Shown here: piece after piece, positions 50,943 to 59,921 of the stretch
Position numbering within the stretch: position 1 is the first letter of the stretch
Layout of the letters: every line of letters starts with the position of its first letter
Assembly (NCBI RefSeq): GCF_029624125.1
Contig: NZ_JARSBN010000001.1
Coordinates: forward strand, 513,901 to 577,900
Direction: 5' to 3'
From: Winogradskyella marincola
GTDB lineage: Bacteria; Bacteroidota; Bacteroidia; Flavobacteriales; Flavobacteriaceae
Length of the DNA stretch: 64,000 nucleotides
Program-made: the position numbers and the translations under genes
The notes under the pieces: model-generated
The model's input: only the letters and a program-made list of their open reading frames with translations
Databases searched by the model: none
Told to the model about the DNA's origin: nothing

Positions 50943-51749
50943 ATGAAAGTATTAGTAATAGGTGCCGGAAACATGGGCTTAACCTATTCAGAAGGAATGG
51001 TAAATTCTTCTTTATTGGGAAAACAAAAATTAAGAATTTACGATACCGACCCGAACAAAATTGAAACACTACGACAAAACCCAAAATTTGAGGTATACAC
51101 CTCTCTAGACGATGGTTTACCAAAATCGGACATTGTATTCTTGGCCGTAAAACCATACCACTGTGAAGGGCTATTTAAAGACATGAAGCCATTTATTAAT
51201 GATGAGCAGATATTTGTATCGTTAATGGCTGGTGTTAGTATAGAAACCATACAAGAAGGTTTAGGCACCAAAAAAGTAATACGCACCATGCCCAATTTGC
51301 CAGCAAAAGTTGGTAAAGGAGTTACATCTTACACTGGTGCAGATGCTATATCTCGTGTAGAGTTGCTAATGGTACGTCAACTATTAGACACCACAGGGAC
51401 TTCTATACACGTGGATTCCGAAAAATTTATTGATGCCTCTACTGGAATTTCAGGTAGCGGACCTGCGTATGTATTCTACTTTATGCAGTCTATGTTAGAA
51501 GCTGCTCAAAACATGGGATTTTCAGACTATGATTCAAAAGTATTAGTAAGCAATACTTTTGAAGGTGCTATTGAATTGTTTAACCAATCTAACATATCTC
51601 CAGAGCGCTGGATTGACAGAGTAGCTTCAAAAGGAGGTACAACACAAGCAGCAATAGACTCAATGGAAGATAACAATGTAAAACAGCTAATCCAAGATGC
51701 AGCATATGCTGCCTTTGACAGAGCTGTAGAATTAGGTAAAGACAAATAA
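50943..51749 (+). CDS. proC: Pyrroline-5-carboxylate reductase
   Basis: ProC reduces pyrroline-5-carboxylate to proline with NAD(P)H. The 268-residue protein opens with VLVIGAGNMGLTYSEGM (Rossmann GxGxMG), has VFLAVKPYH and IRTMPNLPAKVGKGVTSY, and the C-terminal signature SGSGPAYVFYFMQSMLEAA, followed by RVASKGGTTQAAIDSM. It is first in proC-proB-proA, separated from proB by one nucleotide, so one operon builds proline from glutamate. Confidence 0.96.
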   Translation: MKVLVIGAGNMGLTYSEGMVNSSLLGKQKLRIYDTDPNKIETLRQNPKFEVYTSLDDGLPKSDIVFLAVKPYHCEGLFKDMKPFINDEQIFVSLMAGVSIETIQEGLGTKKVIRTMPNLPAKVGKGVTSYTGADAISRVELLMVRQLLDTTGTSIHVDSEKFIDASTGISGSGPAYVFYFMQSMLEAAQNMGFSDYDSKVLVSNTFEGAIELFNQSNISPERWIDRVASKGGTTQAAIDSMEDNNVKQLIQDAAYAAFDRAVELGKDK

Positions 51750-51750
51750 T

Positions 51751-52533
51751 ATGGCAGACGATATAAAACGTGTAGTAGTAAAGGTAGGTACCAATGTACT
51801 TACCAATAAAGATAATAGAATATTAGGCCCTGTTTTGCGAGAATTGGTACGTCAAATTTCTGTACTGTACGAACAGGACATTATGGTCATCCTTGTGTCT
51901 TCGGGTTCTGCTATTGCTGGTATGGAAATACTTGGCGAAACCGAAATTACAGACAAGTCTGTAAGACGCCAAGTATACTCTGCTGTAGGACAACCTCGAA
52001 TGATGCGTCATTATTATAGTATTTTTCATGATTACGGCATGCGATGCGCACAAATACTAGCCACAAAACGCGATTTTGATGCTGGTAAACATCGTCAGAA
52101 CATGATTAACTGTTACGAAGGCCTTCTTAGAGAAGGAGTTATTCCTATTGCTAACGAGGATGATGCTGTTTCATTAACCATGTCTATGTTTTCAGACAAT
52201 GATGAGTTAGCAAGTTTGGTCGCAGAACTTCTAGATGCTGATCGCTTAATTATTTTATCAGACACAGATGGTTTATACACAGGACACCCAGATGATGATG
52301 ATTCTGAAAAATTGAGTGTTGTAAAAACCGATCAGAATGTAGAACGCTATGTCTGCGCTTCTAACAAAAAAGAAGGCGAAGGTCGTGGTGGTATGGCTTC
52401 AAAATTAAAAATAGCTAAAGGTACTGCCAGAAAAAACATACCTACTTACATCGCTAATGGTAAGCGAGAAAATGTCATTGTAGACATTATTAACAACAAA
52501 CCCGTAGGCACTAAATTTATTAATGCCTCATAA
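51751..52533 (+). CDS. proB: Glutamate 5-kinase (single AAK domain)
   Basis: ProB phosphorylates glutamate to start proline synthesis. The amino-acid-kinase domain is complete: VVVKVGTNVLTN, VILVSSGSAIAGME, VIPIANEDDAVS, DNDELASLVAELLDADRLIILSD (in separate blocks) and GRGGMASKLKIAKGTARK. At 260 residues it lacks the C-terminal PUA domain of the E. coli enzyme; this short form exists in many bacteria. It lies 1 nt after proC and 9 nt before proA. Proline feedback inhibition is likely through the kinase domain, as in other short forms. Confidence 0.95.
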   Translation: MADDIKRVVVKVGTNVLTNKDNRILGPVLRELVRQISVLYEQDIMVILVSSGSAIAGMEILGETEITDKSVRRQVYSAVGQPRMMRHYYSIFHDYGMRCAQILATKRDFDAGKHRQNMINCYEGLLREGVIPIANEDDAVSLTMSMFSDNDELASLVAELLDADRLIILSDTDGLYTGHPDDDDSEKLSVVKTDQNVERYVCASNKKEGEGRGGMASKLKIAKGTARKNIPTYIANGKRENVIVDIINNKPVGTKFINAS

Positions 52534-52542
52534 AACACAATT

Positions 52543-53742
52543 ATGCAATTATTAAACACCACAATAAAAAACAACGTATTACAAACTATGGCAGAAATTT
52601 TAGATCGTGATCGCGATGCTATCATTGCTGCCAACAAAAAGGATTTAGATGCCTTTCAATTAGAAGATCAAGCGCTTTTTCAGCGTCTCATCGTTAACAA
52701 CAAAAAAGTTGATGAGATGATTACAGCTATAGAATCTGTAAGACAGCAAAACGATCCTGTGGGTCGAGAAATTTCAAACAGAACTTTATCCAATGGATTA
52801 AATGTTGTAAACACTACAGCTCCATTTGGTACGATTCTTATCATTTACGAATCTCGACCAGACGTAACGATTGAGGCTGCTGTATTAGCTTTTAAAGCCA
52901 ATAACAAAATTTTACTAAAAGGAGGTAAAGAAGCCTACCACAGTAATGTTATTTTAGAACAGTGCTGGCACGAAGCACTTACAACACATGGCTTATCTAA
53001 AGCGTGGATAAAATTACTTCATCTTAAACGCGAAGAAACTCAAGCCTTTCTAAAAAACCCATCAGAACCTTTAGATCTTATTGTTCCCAGAGGTGGCGAA
53101 AGACTAATCAACTTTGTTAAAACCCACGCAACTTGTGCTGTTTTAGTCAGCGGTAGAGGCAACAATTTTTTATATGTATCAGAAAATGCAGATTGGAGCA
53201 AAGCCGTTAACGTAATTATCAATGCCAAAACCGACAAAATTTCGGGCTGCAATGCTTTAGACAAAGTATTAATAAATAAAAATCTACCTGAGTACGACTT
53301 AAAACTCTCAATGCTAAAACAAAAATTAGAACAACATAATGTTGAAATTGTGGTAGACACTAAAGTTGGTAAAGTATTGTCTGAGGAAGACATAATTTCG
53401 GACGATGCAATTTGGAAAGAAGAATTTTTAGCACTTAAGCTTCTTATTGGCGAAGTCAATTCTCTTGAAGAAGCCGTAACCCTTATCAACACACATTCTG
53501 GAAAACACTCTGCCGCTATTATTACCGAAAATAAAGACGAAGCACTTAGTTTTATGCAACAAGTAGATAGTGCTGCCGTTTACCACAATGCCTCTACCCG
53601 ATTTACAGATGGTGGACAAATGGGAGTTGGTGCAGAACTTGCTATAAGTACAGACAAACTTCACCACAGAGGGCCTTTAGGATTAAACCAGTTAGTCACT
53701 AATAAATATTACGTTTTTGGTGATGGCCATGTACGTGTGTAG
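52543..53742 (+). CDS. proA: Glutamate-5-semialdehyde dehydrogenase (gamma-glutamyl phosphate reductase)
   Basis: ProA reduces gamma-glutamyl phosphate to glutamate semialdehyde. The 399-residue protein carries the ALDH-like core: FGTILIIYESRPDVTIEAAVLAFKA in part, LLKGGKEAYHSN, DLIVPRGGERLI, the catalytic Cys in DKISGCNALDKVLI, and the terminal DGGQMGVGAELAISTDKLHHRGPLGL region. It completes the proCBA operon. The stop at 53742 is followed by a 59-nt gap and a small unknown gene that may be independent. Confidence 0.95.
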   Translation: MQLLNTTIKNNVLQTMAEILDRDRDAIIAANKKDLDAFQLEDQALFQRLIVNNKKVDEMITAIESVRQQNDPVGREISNRTLSNGLNVVNTTAPFGTILIIYESRPDVTIEAAVLAFKANNKILLKGGKEAYHSNVILEQCWHEALTTHGLSKAWIKLLHLKREETQAFLKNPSEPLDLIVPRGGERLINFVKTHATCAVLVSGRGNNFLYVSENADWSKAVNVIINAKTDKISGCNALDKVLINKNLPEYDLKLSMLKQKLEQHNVEIVVDTKVGKVLSEEDIISDDAIWKEEFLALKLLIGEVNSLEEAVTLINTHSGKHSAAIITENKDEALSFMQQVDSAAVYHNASTRFTDGGQMGVGAELAISTDKLHHRGPLGLNQLVTNKYYVFGDGHVRV

Positions 53743-53801
53743 GAGGGTTTCAAATCATAAAATGACTGTTTTTCTTGATTTTTTGATATAAAATCGTTAT
53801 T

Positions 53802-54185
53802 ATGAATGTTATGATTACACAAGATAAAGACAAGTACACCGAAGAGTTAAGTCAATCTATTTCCTATCTTGAAGGTTTAGGGTATTCAAAAATTAAAGCC
53901 GACATTGAAGGCTATGAATCACCAAAATCATATTTAAAAAAAGGAAGTGAAATTGAAGTAACACCAGACATTGTAGCAGAAAAAGAAGGACGTAAACATA
54001 TTTTTGATTTAAGTCTTAAGTCTCAAAAACCAAGATTATTAAAATCTAAGTGGCTATTTTTAAACAGCTTAAGTCAAATTAAATCTTACCGATTTCGTCT
54101 CATCACCACAAGAGGTCATTACAAATTTACCAATGAAACGGTTGATGATATTAACCTCAACACCGTTAAACTCATTAAAATTTAA
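53802..54185 (+). CDS. Small hypothetical protein, possible restriction-endonuclease-like fold
   Basis: The 127-residue product has an N-terminal helix (YTEELSQSISYLEGLGYSKIKADI) and then EVTPDIVAEKEGRKHIFDLSL, a hydrophobic strand with Asp after a PD. This is reminiscent of the PD-(D/E)xK fold, although the final Lys is shifted (SLKSQ). A later FLNSLSQIKSYRFRLITTRGH could be a helix and strand of the same fold. No catalytic set is certain. Start could also be the ATG at 53811. It lies between proA and rpoD. I do not recognise a named family. Confidence 0.6.
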   Translation: MNVMITQDKDKYTEELSQSISYLEGLGYSKIKADIEGYESPKSYLKKGSEIEVTPDIVAEKEGRKHIFDLSLKSQKPRLLKSKWLFLNSLSQIKSYRFRLITTRGHYKFTNETVDDINLNTVKLIKI

Positions 54186-54278
54186 TTTTTTTTCTAAAGT
54201 GGTGTAACATTTTGATGCTTTCTTACGTATAATAAAAGCAACAATGATGTTGTAAATTGCACAAATCATAAAAAGTAA

Positions 54279-55142
54279 ATGAGACAGCTCAAAATTACCA
54301 AGCAGGTTACTAACAGAGAAACCGCTTCATTAGACAAATACCTACAAGAAATTGGTAAGGTCGACTTAATTACAGCAGACGAAGAAGTAGAGTTAGCACA
54401 GCGTATTAAAGCTGGTGACCAAGTTGCTTTAGAAAAGTTAACTAAAGCTAACTTACGTTTCGTAGTTTCTGTGGCAAAACAATATCAAAACCAAGGTTTA
54501 ACATTACCAGATTTAATTAACGAAGGTAACTTAGGTTTAATAAAAGCTGCACAACGTTTTGATGAAACGCGTGGTTTTAAATTTATATCGTATGCTGTAT
54601 GGTGGATTCGTCAATCTATTTTACAAGCATTAGCAGAACAATCTCGTATAGTGCGTTTACCACTAAACAAAATTGGTTCTATAAACAAAATTAACAAGAC
54701 ATTTGCTTTCCTAGAGCAAAGCCATGAGCGCCCACCTTCTGCAGAAGAAATTGCTAAAGAATTAGACATGACCATTAACGATGTTAAAGAGTCTATGAAA
54801 AATTCTGGTCGTCACGTCTCAATGGATGCACCTTTAGTTGAAGGAGAAGATTCTAACCTTTACGATGTATTACGTAGTGGTGAGTCTCCTAATCCAGACA
54901 AAGACTTATTACACGAGTCTTTGAGAACTGAAATAGAGCGTGCTTTAGAAACGTTAACTCCTCGTGAAGCTGATGTTATTCGTTTATACTTTGGCCTAGG
55001 AAATCAACATCCTATGACTTTAGAAGAGATTGGTGAGACTTTTGATTTAACACGTGAGCGTGTAAGACAAATCAAAGAGAAGGCAATCCGTAGATTAAAG
55101 CATACCTCTAGAAGTAAAATATTAAAGACTTATTTAGGTTAA
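54279..55142 (+). CDS. rpoD: Primary sigma factor RpoD/SigA, short Bacteroidota type
   Basis: This is the housekeeping sigma factor. The 287 residues comprise region 1.2 ([20 protein letters not shown]), region 2 ([51 protein letters not shown]), region 3 and region 4 with HTH ([27 protein letters not shown]). Region 1.1 and the non-conserved insert of proteobacterial RpoD are absent. This short form is the normal one in Bacteroidota and recognises the TTTG / TAnnTTTG promoters seen across the window. Confidence 0.96.
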   Translation: MRQLKITKQVTNRETASLDKYLQEIGKVDLITADEEVELAQRIKAGDQVALEKLTKANLRFVVSVAKQYQNQGLTLPDLINEGNLGLIKAAQRFDETRGFKFISYAVWWIRQSILQALAEQSRIVRLPLNKIGSINKINKTFAFLEQSHERPPSAEEIAKELDMTINDVKESMKNSGRHVSMDAPLVEGEDSNLYDVLRSGESPNPDKDLLHESLRTEIERALETLTPREADVIRLYFGLGNQHPMTLEEIGETFDLTRERVRQIKEKAIRRLKHTSRSKILKTYLG

Positions 55143-55219
55143 CCTACTCGAAAAGAACACTTTATTCATTATGATTCAAAATGCTTATAAAAGTATTTAG
55201 AGTAAAAATGATATAAAAG

Positions 55220-55248
55220 TTTGATTAGGCTTGGTTTTTTGTATATTT
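55220..55248 (+). promoter_or_regulatory. Candidate promoter between rpoD and rpe
   Basis: TTTG (55220-55223) and TATATTT (55242-55248) are 18 nt apart, close to the family consensus spacing; only the last G of the -7 box is missing. Nothing protein-coding follows directly, but a two-hairpin unit with a terminator does. Confidence 0.45.
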
Positions 55249-55253
55249 AAGCA

Positions 55254-55357
55254 CCAACCTAATGAAATAGCATAACGACAACAACAGTTACAAAACATAA
55301 CTGTTCGTTTTTTGATTGATGAAAGAACCCACGGCTGATTACCGTGGGTTCACTTTT
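55254..55357 (+). ncRNA. Candidate small RNA of about 100 nt
   Basis: Downstream of the 55220-55248 promoter the DNA holds two perfect hairpins. The first is ACAGTTA / TAACTGT (55284-55304) followed by TCGTTTTTT; the second is the strong terminator at 55325-55357. No open frame is apparent. The 5' end is an estimate from promoter spacing. It could instead be the trailer of the rpoD message. Confidence 0.35.
55325..55357 (+). terminator. Strong intrinsic terminator upstream of rpe
   Basis: GAACCCACGG / CCGTGGGTTC forms a perfect 10-bp stem with a 7-base loop followed by ACTTTTTT. It ends either rpoD mRNA or the candidate small RNA. Confidence 0.85.
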
Positions 55358-55403
55358 TTATAACATCTTATCAACTCCAACCTTAAAAAATTTCATTTTT
55401 ATA

Positions 55404-55411
55404 TAACTTTG
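55404..55411 (+). promoter_or_regulatory. -7 promoter element for rpe
   Basis: TAACTTTG fits TAnnTTTG, 25 nt upstream of the rpe ATG at 55437. Confidence 0.45.
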
Positions 55412-55436
55412 CTCAAACCTATAACAACACAACTCA

Positions 55437-56099
55437 ATGACAAAAAAATTGATAGCTCCTTCAATGTTAGCCGCTGATTTTGGCAACTTGCAACGCGATA
55501 CCGAAATGGTTAATAACAGTGATGCCGATTGGTTTCACATAGATGTTATGGATGGCCATTTTGTACCAAACATATCCTACGGAATGCCTGTAATTGCAGC
55601 AATAAAAAAGCATGCTACAAAGCCTTTAGATGTACATTTAATGATTGAAAAACCTGAACGCTACATCGAAGAATTTGCAAAGGTTGGTGCAGATATTATT
55701 ACCGTACATTATGAATCTACAGTACACTTACACCGTACGCTACGACAAATAAAAGATGCTGGCTGTAAGGCTGGTGTAGTGCTTAATATTACTACGCCTA
55801 TAAATGTTTTAGAAGATATCTTACCTGAGTGTTACATGGTATTATTAATGTCTATTAATCCAGGGTTTGGCGGTCAGAAATTTGAAGACGTTACTTACCA
55901 ACGCATCAAGAAATTGCGCAACATGATAGACGAACAAGGTCTAGACACTCGCATTGAGATTGATGGAGGTGTTACAGATAAAAACATTGAACAGCTTGTA
56001 GAAGCTGGCGCAGATACTTTTGTTGCCGGGAGCCACGTTTTTAAAAGCGAAAACCCTACAGCAACAATTAAAAATTTAAAAACGTTAGCAAACGCATAA
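55437..56099 (+). CDS. rpe: Ribulose-phosphate 3-epimerase
   Basis: Rpe interconverts ribulose-5-phosphate and xylulose-5-phosphate in the pentose phosphate pathway. The 220-residue TIM barrel has IAPSMLAADFGNLQRD, the metal-binding HIDVMDGHFVPNISYG, LDVHLMIEKPERYIEEF, SINPGFGGQKFE and EIDGGVTDKNI with AGADTFVAGSHVF. All the usual His and Asp metal ligands are present. It is monocistronic and convergent with the CBS-domain gene, with a nested inverted repeat between them. Confidence 0.96.
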   Translation: MTKKLIAPSMLAADFGNLQRDTEMVNNSDADWFHIDVMDGHFVPNISYGMPVIAAIKKHATKPLDVHLMIEKPERYIEEFAKVGADIITVHYESTVHLHRTLRQIKDAGCKAGVVLNITTPINVLEDILPECYMVLLMSINPGFGGQKFEDVTYQRIKKLRNMIDEQGLDTRIEIDGGVTDKNIEQLVEAGADTFVAGSHVFKSENPTATIKNLKTLANA

Positions 56100-56100
56100 A

Positions 56101-56203
56101 AATAAGCTATCTGAAACGTTAATATTTTGTCTACCTGAACGCATTTTAGATTCTAAAATAAATTCAGAATGACGGATTCTCATACGTTTCAGACAGCCTT
56201 ATT
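56101..56203. repeat. Nested inverted-repeat element between rpe and the CBS gene
   Basis: The outer arms AATAAGCTATCTGAAACGT (56101-56119) and its near-complement at 56184-56203 differ by one bulge and one G-U-type mismatch. Inside lie CTGAA / TTCAG, the palindrome TTTTAGATTCTAAAA (56144-56158) and AGAAT / ATTCT. The ends carry A and T tracts, so the element can act as a terminator for both convergent genes. Confidence 0.6.
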
Positions 56204-56204
56204 T

Positions 56205-56624
56205 TTACAACTGCTTTAGCAGGTAATTAATTAAATCGGTTGTTGTAACAATACCAACAAGATTACCATCATCTACAACGGGTAATGCATGAAATTCATT
56301 TTTTGATAAAATCTCTGCAACCTCTTTTATGGTAGCAGCAGCTGGTACAGTGACCACATGTTTTACCATTACCTGATCTATCGTAAACATATTATAGACC
56401 AAAGCATCTACTTCAGACTCATCTTCAAATACCGCATCAGCAAAACTTATACGCAGCAAATCTGAATAGCTAAGCATCCCAATTATAACGTCTCCATTAA
56501 CAACAGGAATGTGTCTTATTTTGTGTTTCTTAAATAAGAGTTCAGCAGTTTCTAAATCGTCATCTCTGTTTACAGCGATGATATCAGTACTCATTATTTC
56601 GGAAATGGGAGGAGAATATAACAT
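56205..56624 (-). CDS. Stand-alone CBS-domain pair protein
   Basis: The 139-residue protein consists of two CBS motifs: residues about 8-60 (ISEIMSTDIIAVNRDDDLETAEL, HIPVVNGDVIIGMLSYSDLL) and about 80-137 (IDQVMVKHVVTVPAAATIKEVAEIL, HALPVVDDGNLVGIVTTTDLI). CBS pairs bind adenosine nucleotides and usually modulate partner proteins. Without a fused enzyme or a convincing operon partner, its target is unknown. The next gene upstream on the same strand, wzc, ends at 59059 to 56720, so it is 95 nt further on and may be read through. Confidence 0.88.
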   Translation of the reverse strand: MLYSPPISEIMSTDIIAVNRDDDLETAELLFKKHKIRHIPVVNGDVIIGMLSYSDLLRISFADAVFEDESEVDALVYNMFTIDQVMVKHVVTVPAAATIKEVAEILSKNEFHALPVVDDGNLVGIVTTTDLINYLLKQL

Positions 56625-56719
56625 AACTATTAGTTTTATAATTCACTATTAAAAGTAAAATATAAAACCTACAGATCTTATGACAAATATCATGTACCTG
56701 CCCTAAGTCTTATCGACAT

Positions 56720-59059
56720 CTAAGCGTCATCCATGCTTCCATAACCATAGCCATAACCGTAATTATAACCATAGCCTTGAGATTTCTTTGCTCCTACACT
56801 GTTAAGTACATAAGCCATGTTTTTTAGCTTGCCATTCTCAGATAACTCCTTAGAGAAATTCAATAAATTCTTCTCTGTATAATTGGCTCTAGTAATGTAT
56901 ATGGTCGCATCTGCTAATTGAGAAATCAGCATTGTATCTGTAACCAGTATTGTTGGTGCAGTATCCACAACCACATAATCATACACTTCTTTTGCTTCGT
57001 CTATTAGCTTTTTAAAACGTCCATTAGTTAAGAGATGTGCTGGATTTGGAGGTATACTTCCCGAAAGGATAATATGATGATTAGGATGCTTTTCAAAACC
57101 GTTGATCAATGCATCTTGCCAACTGTAATTGACATCATGAAGATAATTAGACAAACCTGGCTTCTGCTTATCTTCACTAATATGCGTATGTATTTGCGGA
57201 TTTCGTAAGTCTGCTCCTATAAGTAGCACCTTTTTATTGATACTAGACAGTGCAAGAGATAAGTTAAGACTCACGTAGGTCTTTCCTTCACCTTTAATTG
57301 TAGATGTACAATATATTACCTTTCCTTTTTCACCATCTTTAACTGGTAAAATAAAATCTACATTAGAACTCAAAATTCTAAAAGACTCTGCCAAAGGTGT
57401 ACGATCATTAGGATCGTTAAATATGATATCTTTCTTCTTTCTTAAATCTGGTATCTCACCAATTACAGGAATCTTAGAGGTAATAGTATTGATATCCTCT
57501 TTACTATGCAGCTTAGTATCTAGCATAAAAAGTAAATATAAAATACCAAAAGGAATAAGTAAACCAGCCATTAAGGCACCTGCATATACAATGCTTGGTT
57601 TTGGCGAAATAGGCCTAATACCAGAAAGTGCGCTTTCCACAACTTTTATAGACGGTTCTGTAATTGCTAAATTAATAGCAGCTTCTTCCCTTTTTTGTAA
57701 CAACAATAAATAAAGGCTCTCCTTAATTTTTTGTTGACGGTCTATAGCTTTAAACAAACGCTCTTGCTCAGGTATTTGAGACACTCTTCCTGCCAACATT
57801 CTGTTTTTGCTCTTTAATTGGCTTAAAGAGGCTTTAACCTGTGCAGAATAACTTTTTAAAGAGCGGTCTATATTAGACTTTAAGTTTTGTACTTCGGTGA
57901 TTGCTAATTGCACTACAGGGTTATTCTTACCTCCACTGCTAATTACTTTATCTCGGTTTATGACTGCCGTGTTATACTCTAAAATAAGCGAATTAACACT
58001 TACATTCTCTATTCCAATATTTACTGGTAATAACCCTGATTCAGAATCGTTGGTTAGGGAGTTAATTAATAATTCTGATAACTCAAGCTGATTTTCTAGA
58101 GCAAATACTTCTTCCTCAGATTTTGTACGTTGCTCTAACCCTATTTGTGCATCGGTTTGAATATCTACAATGTTGTTATCTTGCTTAAAACCTTGTCTCC
58201 CAATTTCTATAGAATCCAGTTCTTTAGCCAACAACTTAAATCTGCCATCTATAAAATCTATAGTACGCTCAGAAACAAGCTGTCTGTCTTTAATACCATC
58301 TTCATTAAAAACATCCATTAAGGTCTCTAATATTTTTTCAGACAATTCCTTGCTCTCACCTTTAATAGATAGTTTTAAAAGATCGCTTTGCTCACCAATA
58401 GCCTCTACAATCACCTTACTCTTTAGAGAAAGTGTCGCATCTTTTAAAGGTTTGAAGATAATATTATACGCTGTATCCTCAATATCTACAAACGGAATGT
58501 TTGTATTGAGTTTTATCTCAAAAGGAAGGGTATGGTTTTCCGAAAACGTTGAATGCTCTTTAAAATTAAAAACTTTATCTGTATCTAAATTTGTAATTTG
58601 AAAGCCCTTACTTTTTACCAACACCCTATAGGATGATGTTTTTGTTATGCTATCAGATTTAATTTTTTGCAGAAAATCTAAAGGCAATTTATCTATTTGA
58701 GAGGTTTGAATAGTACCCTCTTCATAAAAAACAGTATTCAAATTCAGCTGTCTCACCACCCTATTCATAATAAGGAAAGAACTTAGAATTTCTATTTCAT
58801 TCTCAAGATTAATATTGGATCTCTTAAAAACTAAAGCTGATGTCGGTAGCTCTAATCCTTCAGACTCATCTAGTACTTTTACTTTAGAATAGGTTTCATA
58901 AATGCGTGGTGCATATCGCAAATAAGCATATGCACTTAATAACGACACTACAACCGCGACTATAAACCAAGGCCAATAACTAAGATATTGCCTTACAACT
59001 TGTTTTATGTCAATTTTATCCTCTTCACCAAAGAAGCTATTGTTAAATTGGTTCTCCAT
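56720..59059 (-). CDS. Wzc-like polysaccharide co-polymerase and tyrosine autokinase
   Basis: The 779-residue protein controls chain length and export of a surface polysaccharide. A Wzz domain with two membrane helices (about 31-48 and 500-520) surrounds a long periplasmic coiled coil. The cytoplasmic BY-kinase domain has Walker A STIKGEGKTYVSLNL, Walker A' LLIGADLRNPQIH and Walker B YDYVVVDTAPTILV. The tail ends in QGYGYNYGYGYGYGSM, six tyrosines alternating with Gly, the likely autophosphorylation cluster. It follows the wza-like gene after 3 nt. Confidence 0.92.
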   Translation of the reverse strand: MENQFNNSFFGEEDKIDIKQVVRQYLSYWPWFIVAVVVSLLSAYAYLRYAPRIYETYSKVKVLDESEGLELPTSALVFKRSNINLENEIEILSSFLIMNRVVRQLNLNTVFYEEGTIQTSQIDKLPLDFLQKIKSDSITKTSSYRVLVKSKGFQITNLDTDKVFNFKEHSTFSENHTLPFEIKLNTNIPFVDIEDTAYNIIFKPLKDATLSLKSKVIVEAIGEQSDLLKLSIKGESKELSEKILETLMDVFNEDGIKDRQLVSERTIDFIDGRFKLLAKELDSIEIGRQGFKQDNNIVDIQTDAQIGLEQRTKSEEEVFALENQLELSELLINSLTNDSESGLLPVNIGIENVSVNSLILEYNTAVINRDKVISSGGKNNPVVQLAITEVQNLKSNIDRSLKSYSAQVKASLSQLKSKNRMLAGRVSQIPEQERLFKAIDRQQKIKESLYLLLLQKREEAAINLAITEPSIKVVESALSGIRPISPKPSIVYAGALMAGLLIPFGILYLLFMLDTKLHSKEDINTITSKIPVIGEIPDLRKKKDIIFNDPNDRTPLAESFRILSSNVDFILPVKDGEKGKVIYCTSTIKGEGKTYVSLNLSLALSSINKKVLLIGADLRNPQIHTHISEDKQKPGLSNYLHDVNYSWQDALINGFEKHPNHHIILSGSIPPNPAHLLTNGRFKKLIDEAKEVYDYVVVDTAPTILVTDTMLISQLADATIYITRANYTEKNLLNFSKELSENGKLKNMAYVLNSVGAKKSQGYGYNYGYGYGYGSMDDA

Positions 59060-59062
59060 AAT

Positions 59063-59824
59063 CTATCTCGTCAATAAAATTGTAACACTTAGCGCTAAAG
59101 AAGCAATGGTTAATATGGTACTTACATTTCCTATAAAGCCAGCACTTTTCACCTTAGGATTGTTAGGGTTAACAATTATATTATCATTGGGTTTTATAAA
59201 GTAAAACTCACTATTCATAAATGCAGAAGAGGTTAAATCTATATGAGATATCTTACGCACACCATCTACCTCTCTGGTGACAAGAATATCATCTCGTTTG
59301 CCATTAATCGTTAAATCGCCAGCGTAGCCTAGGGCTTGTAAAATTGTAATATTCTGCTCAGTAAAACTGTATGTTCCTGGATTCTTTACCTCGCCTAAAA
59401 TAGTCACCTTAGCGTTTAAAAGTCTTACATTAACGGTTGGGTTAACGAGGTGACCTCCAGAGGTTAGTTGGTCCTTTATTTCGGCCTCTAAGGCTTTTGT
59501 TGTTTTATTAGCTGTTGAGATTTCACCTAAAACGGGGAACTTTATGGTATTCTCTACAGACACCAAATACCCATCTAACTGAAGCACTTGAATATTTTGC
59601 GGTTGGGTACCTAAAGCATTAGTTTTATTGTAGGGTATTGCCGCTTCTGGCATTGTGCTCTCTACCGAGATCTTTAATATATCATTAGGTTGGATATTAG
59701 CAGACTCGTAGTTTACTTTATTATTATCTTGCTGTACTGCATCTTGCATATACAATATTTCCTTCTTGGAAGCACATGAACTCAAAACGACTAAGATCAG
59801 TAGACTTAAGATTCTTCTTTTCAT
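59063..59824 (-). CDS. Wza-like polysaccharide export lipoprotein
   Basis: The 253-residue protein has a signal peptide with lipobox VVLSSC (Cys17), a polysaccharide export domain (NIQPNDILKISVESTMPEA, VENTIKFPVLGEISTANKTT) and one SLBB domain (KVTILGEVKNPGTYSF, about 140-190). A hydrophobic helix at the very C-terminus (about 230-250) is probably the membrane-spanning element of the outer-membrane pore or an anchor. It forms the exit channel that cooperates with the Wzc-like protein encoded 3 nt downstream. Shorter than E. coli Wza, as is usual in Bacteroidota. Confidence 0.92.
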   Translation of the reverse strand: MKRRILSLLILVVLSSCASKKEILYMQDAVQQDNNKVNYESANIQPNDILKISVESTMPEAAIPYNKTNALGTQPQNIQVLQLDGYLVSVENTIKFPVLGEISTANKTTKALEAEIKDQLTSGGHLVNPTVNVRLLNAKVTILGEVKNPGTYSFTEQNITILQALGYAGDLTINGKRDDILVTREVDGVRKISHIDLTSSAFMNSEFYFIKPNDNIIVNPNNPKVKSAGFIGNVSTILTIASLALSVTILLTR

Positions 59825-59921
59825 TAAAAACTTAAATTAAAAGTACAGCAAATATAACCGCATTTCAAGGATTGGCAATAACAATTATAAGATTATAAGA
59901 AACCTTCACCTTAAAGCAGGC

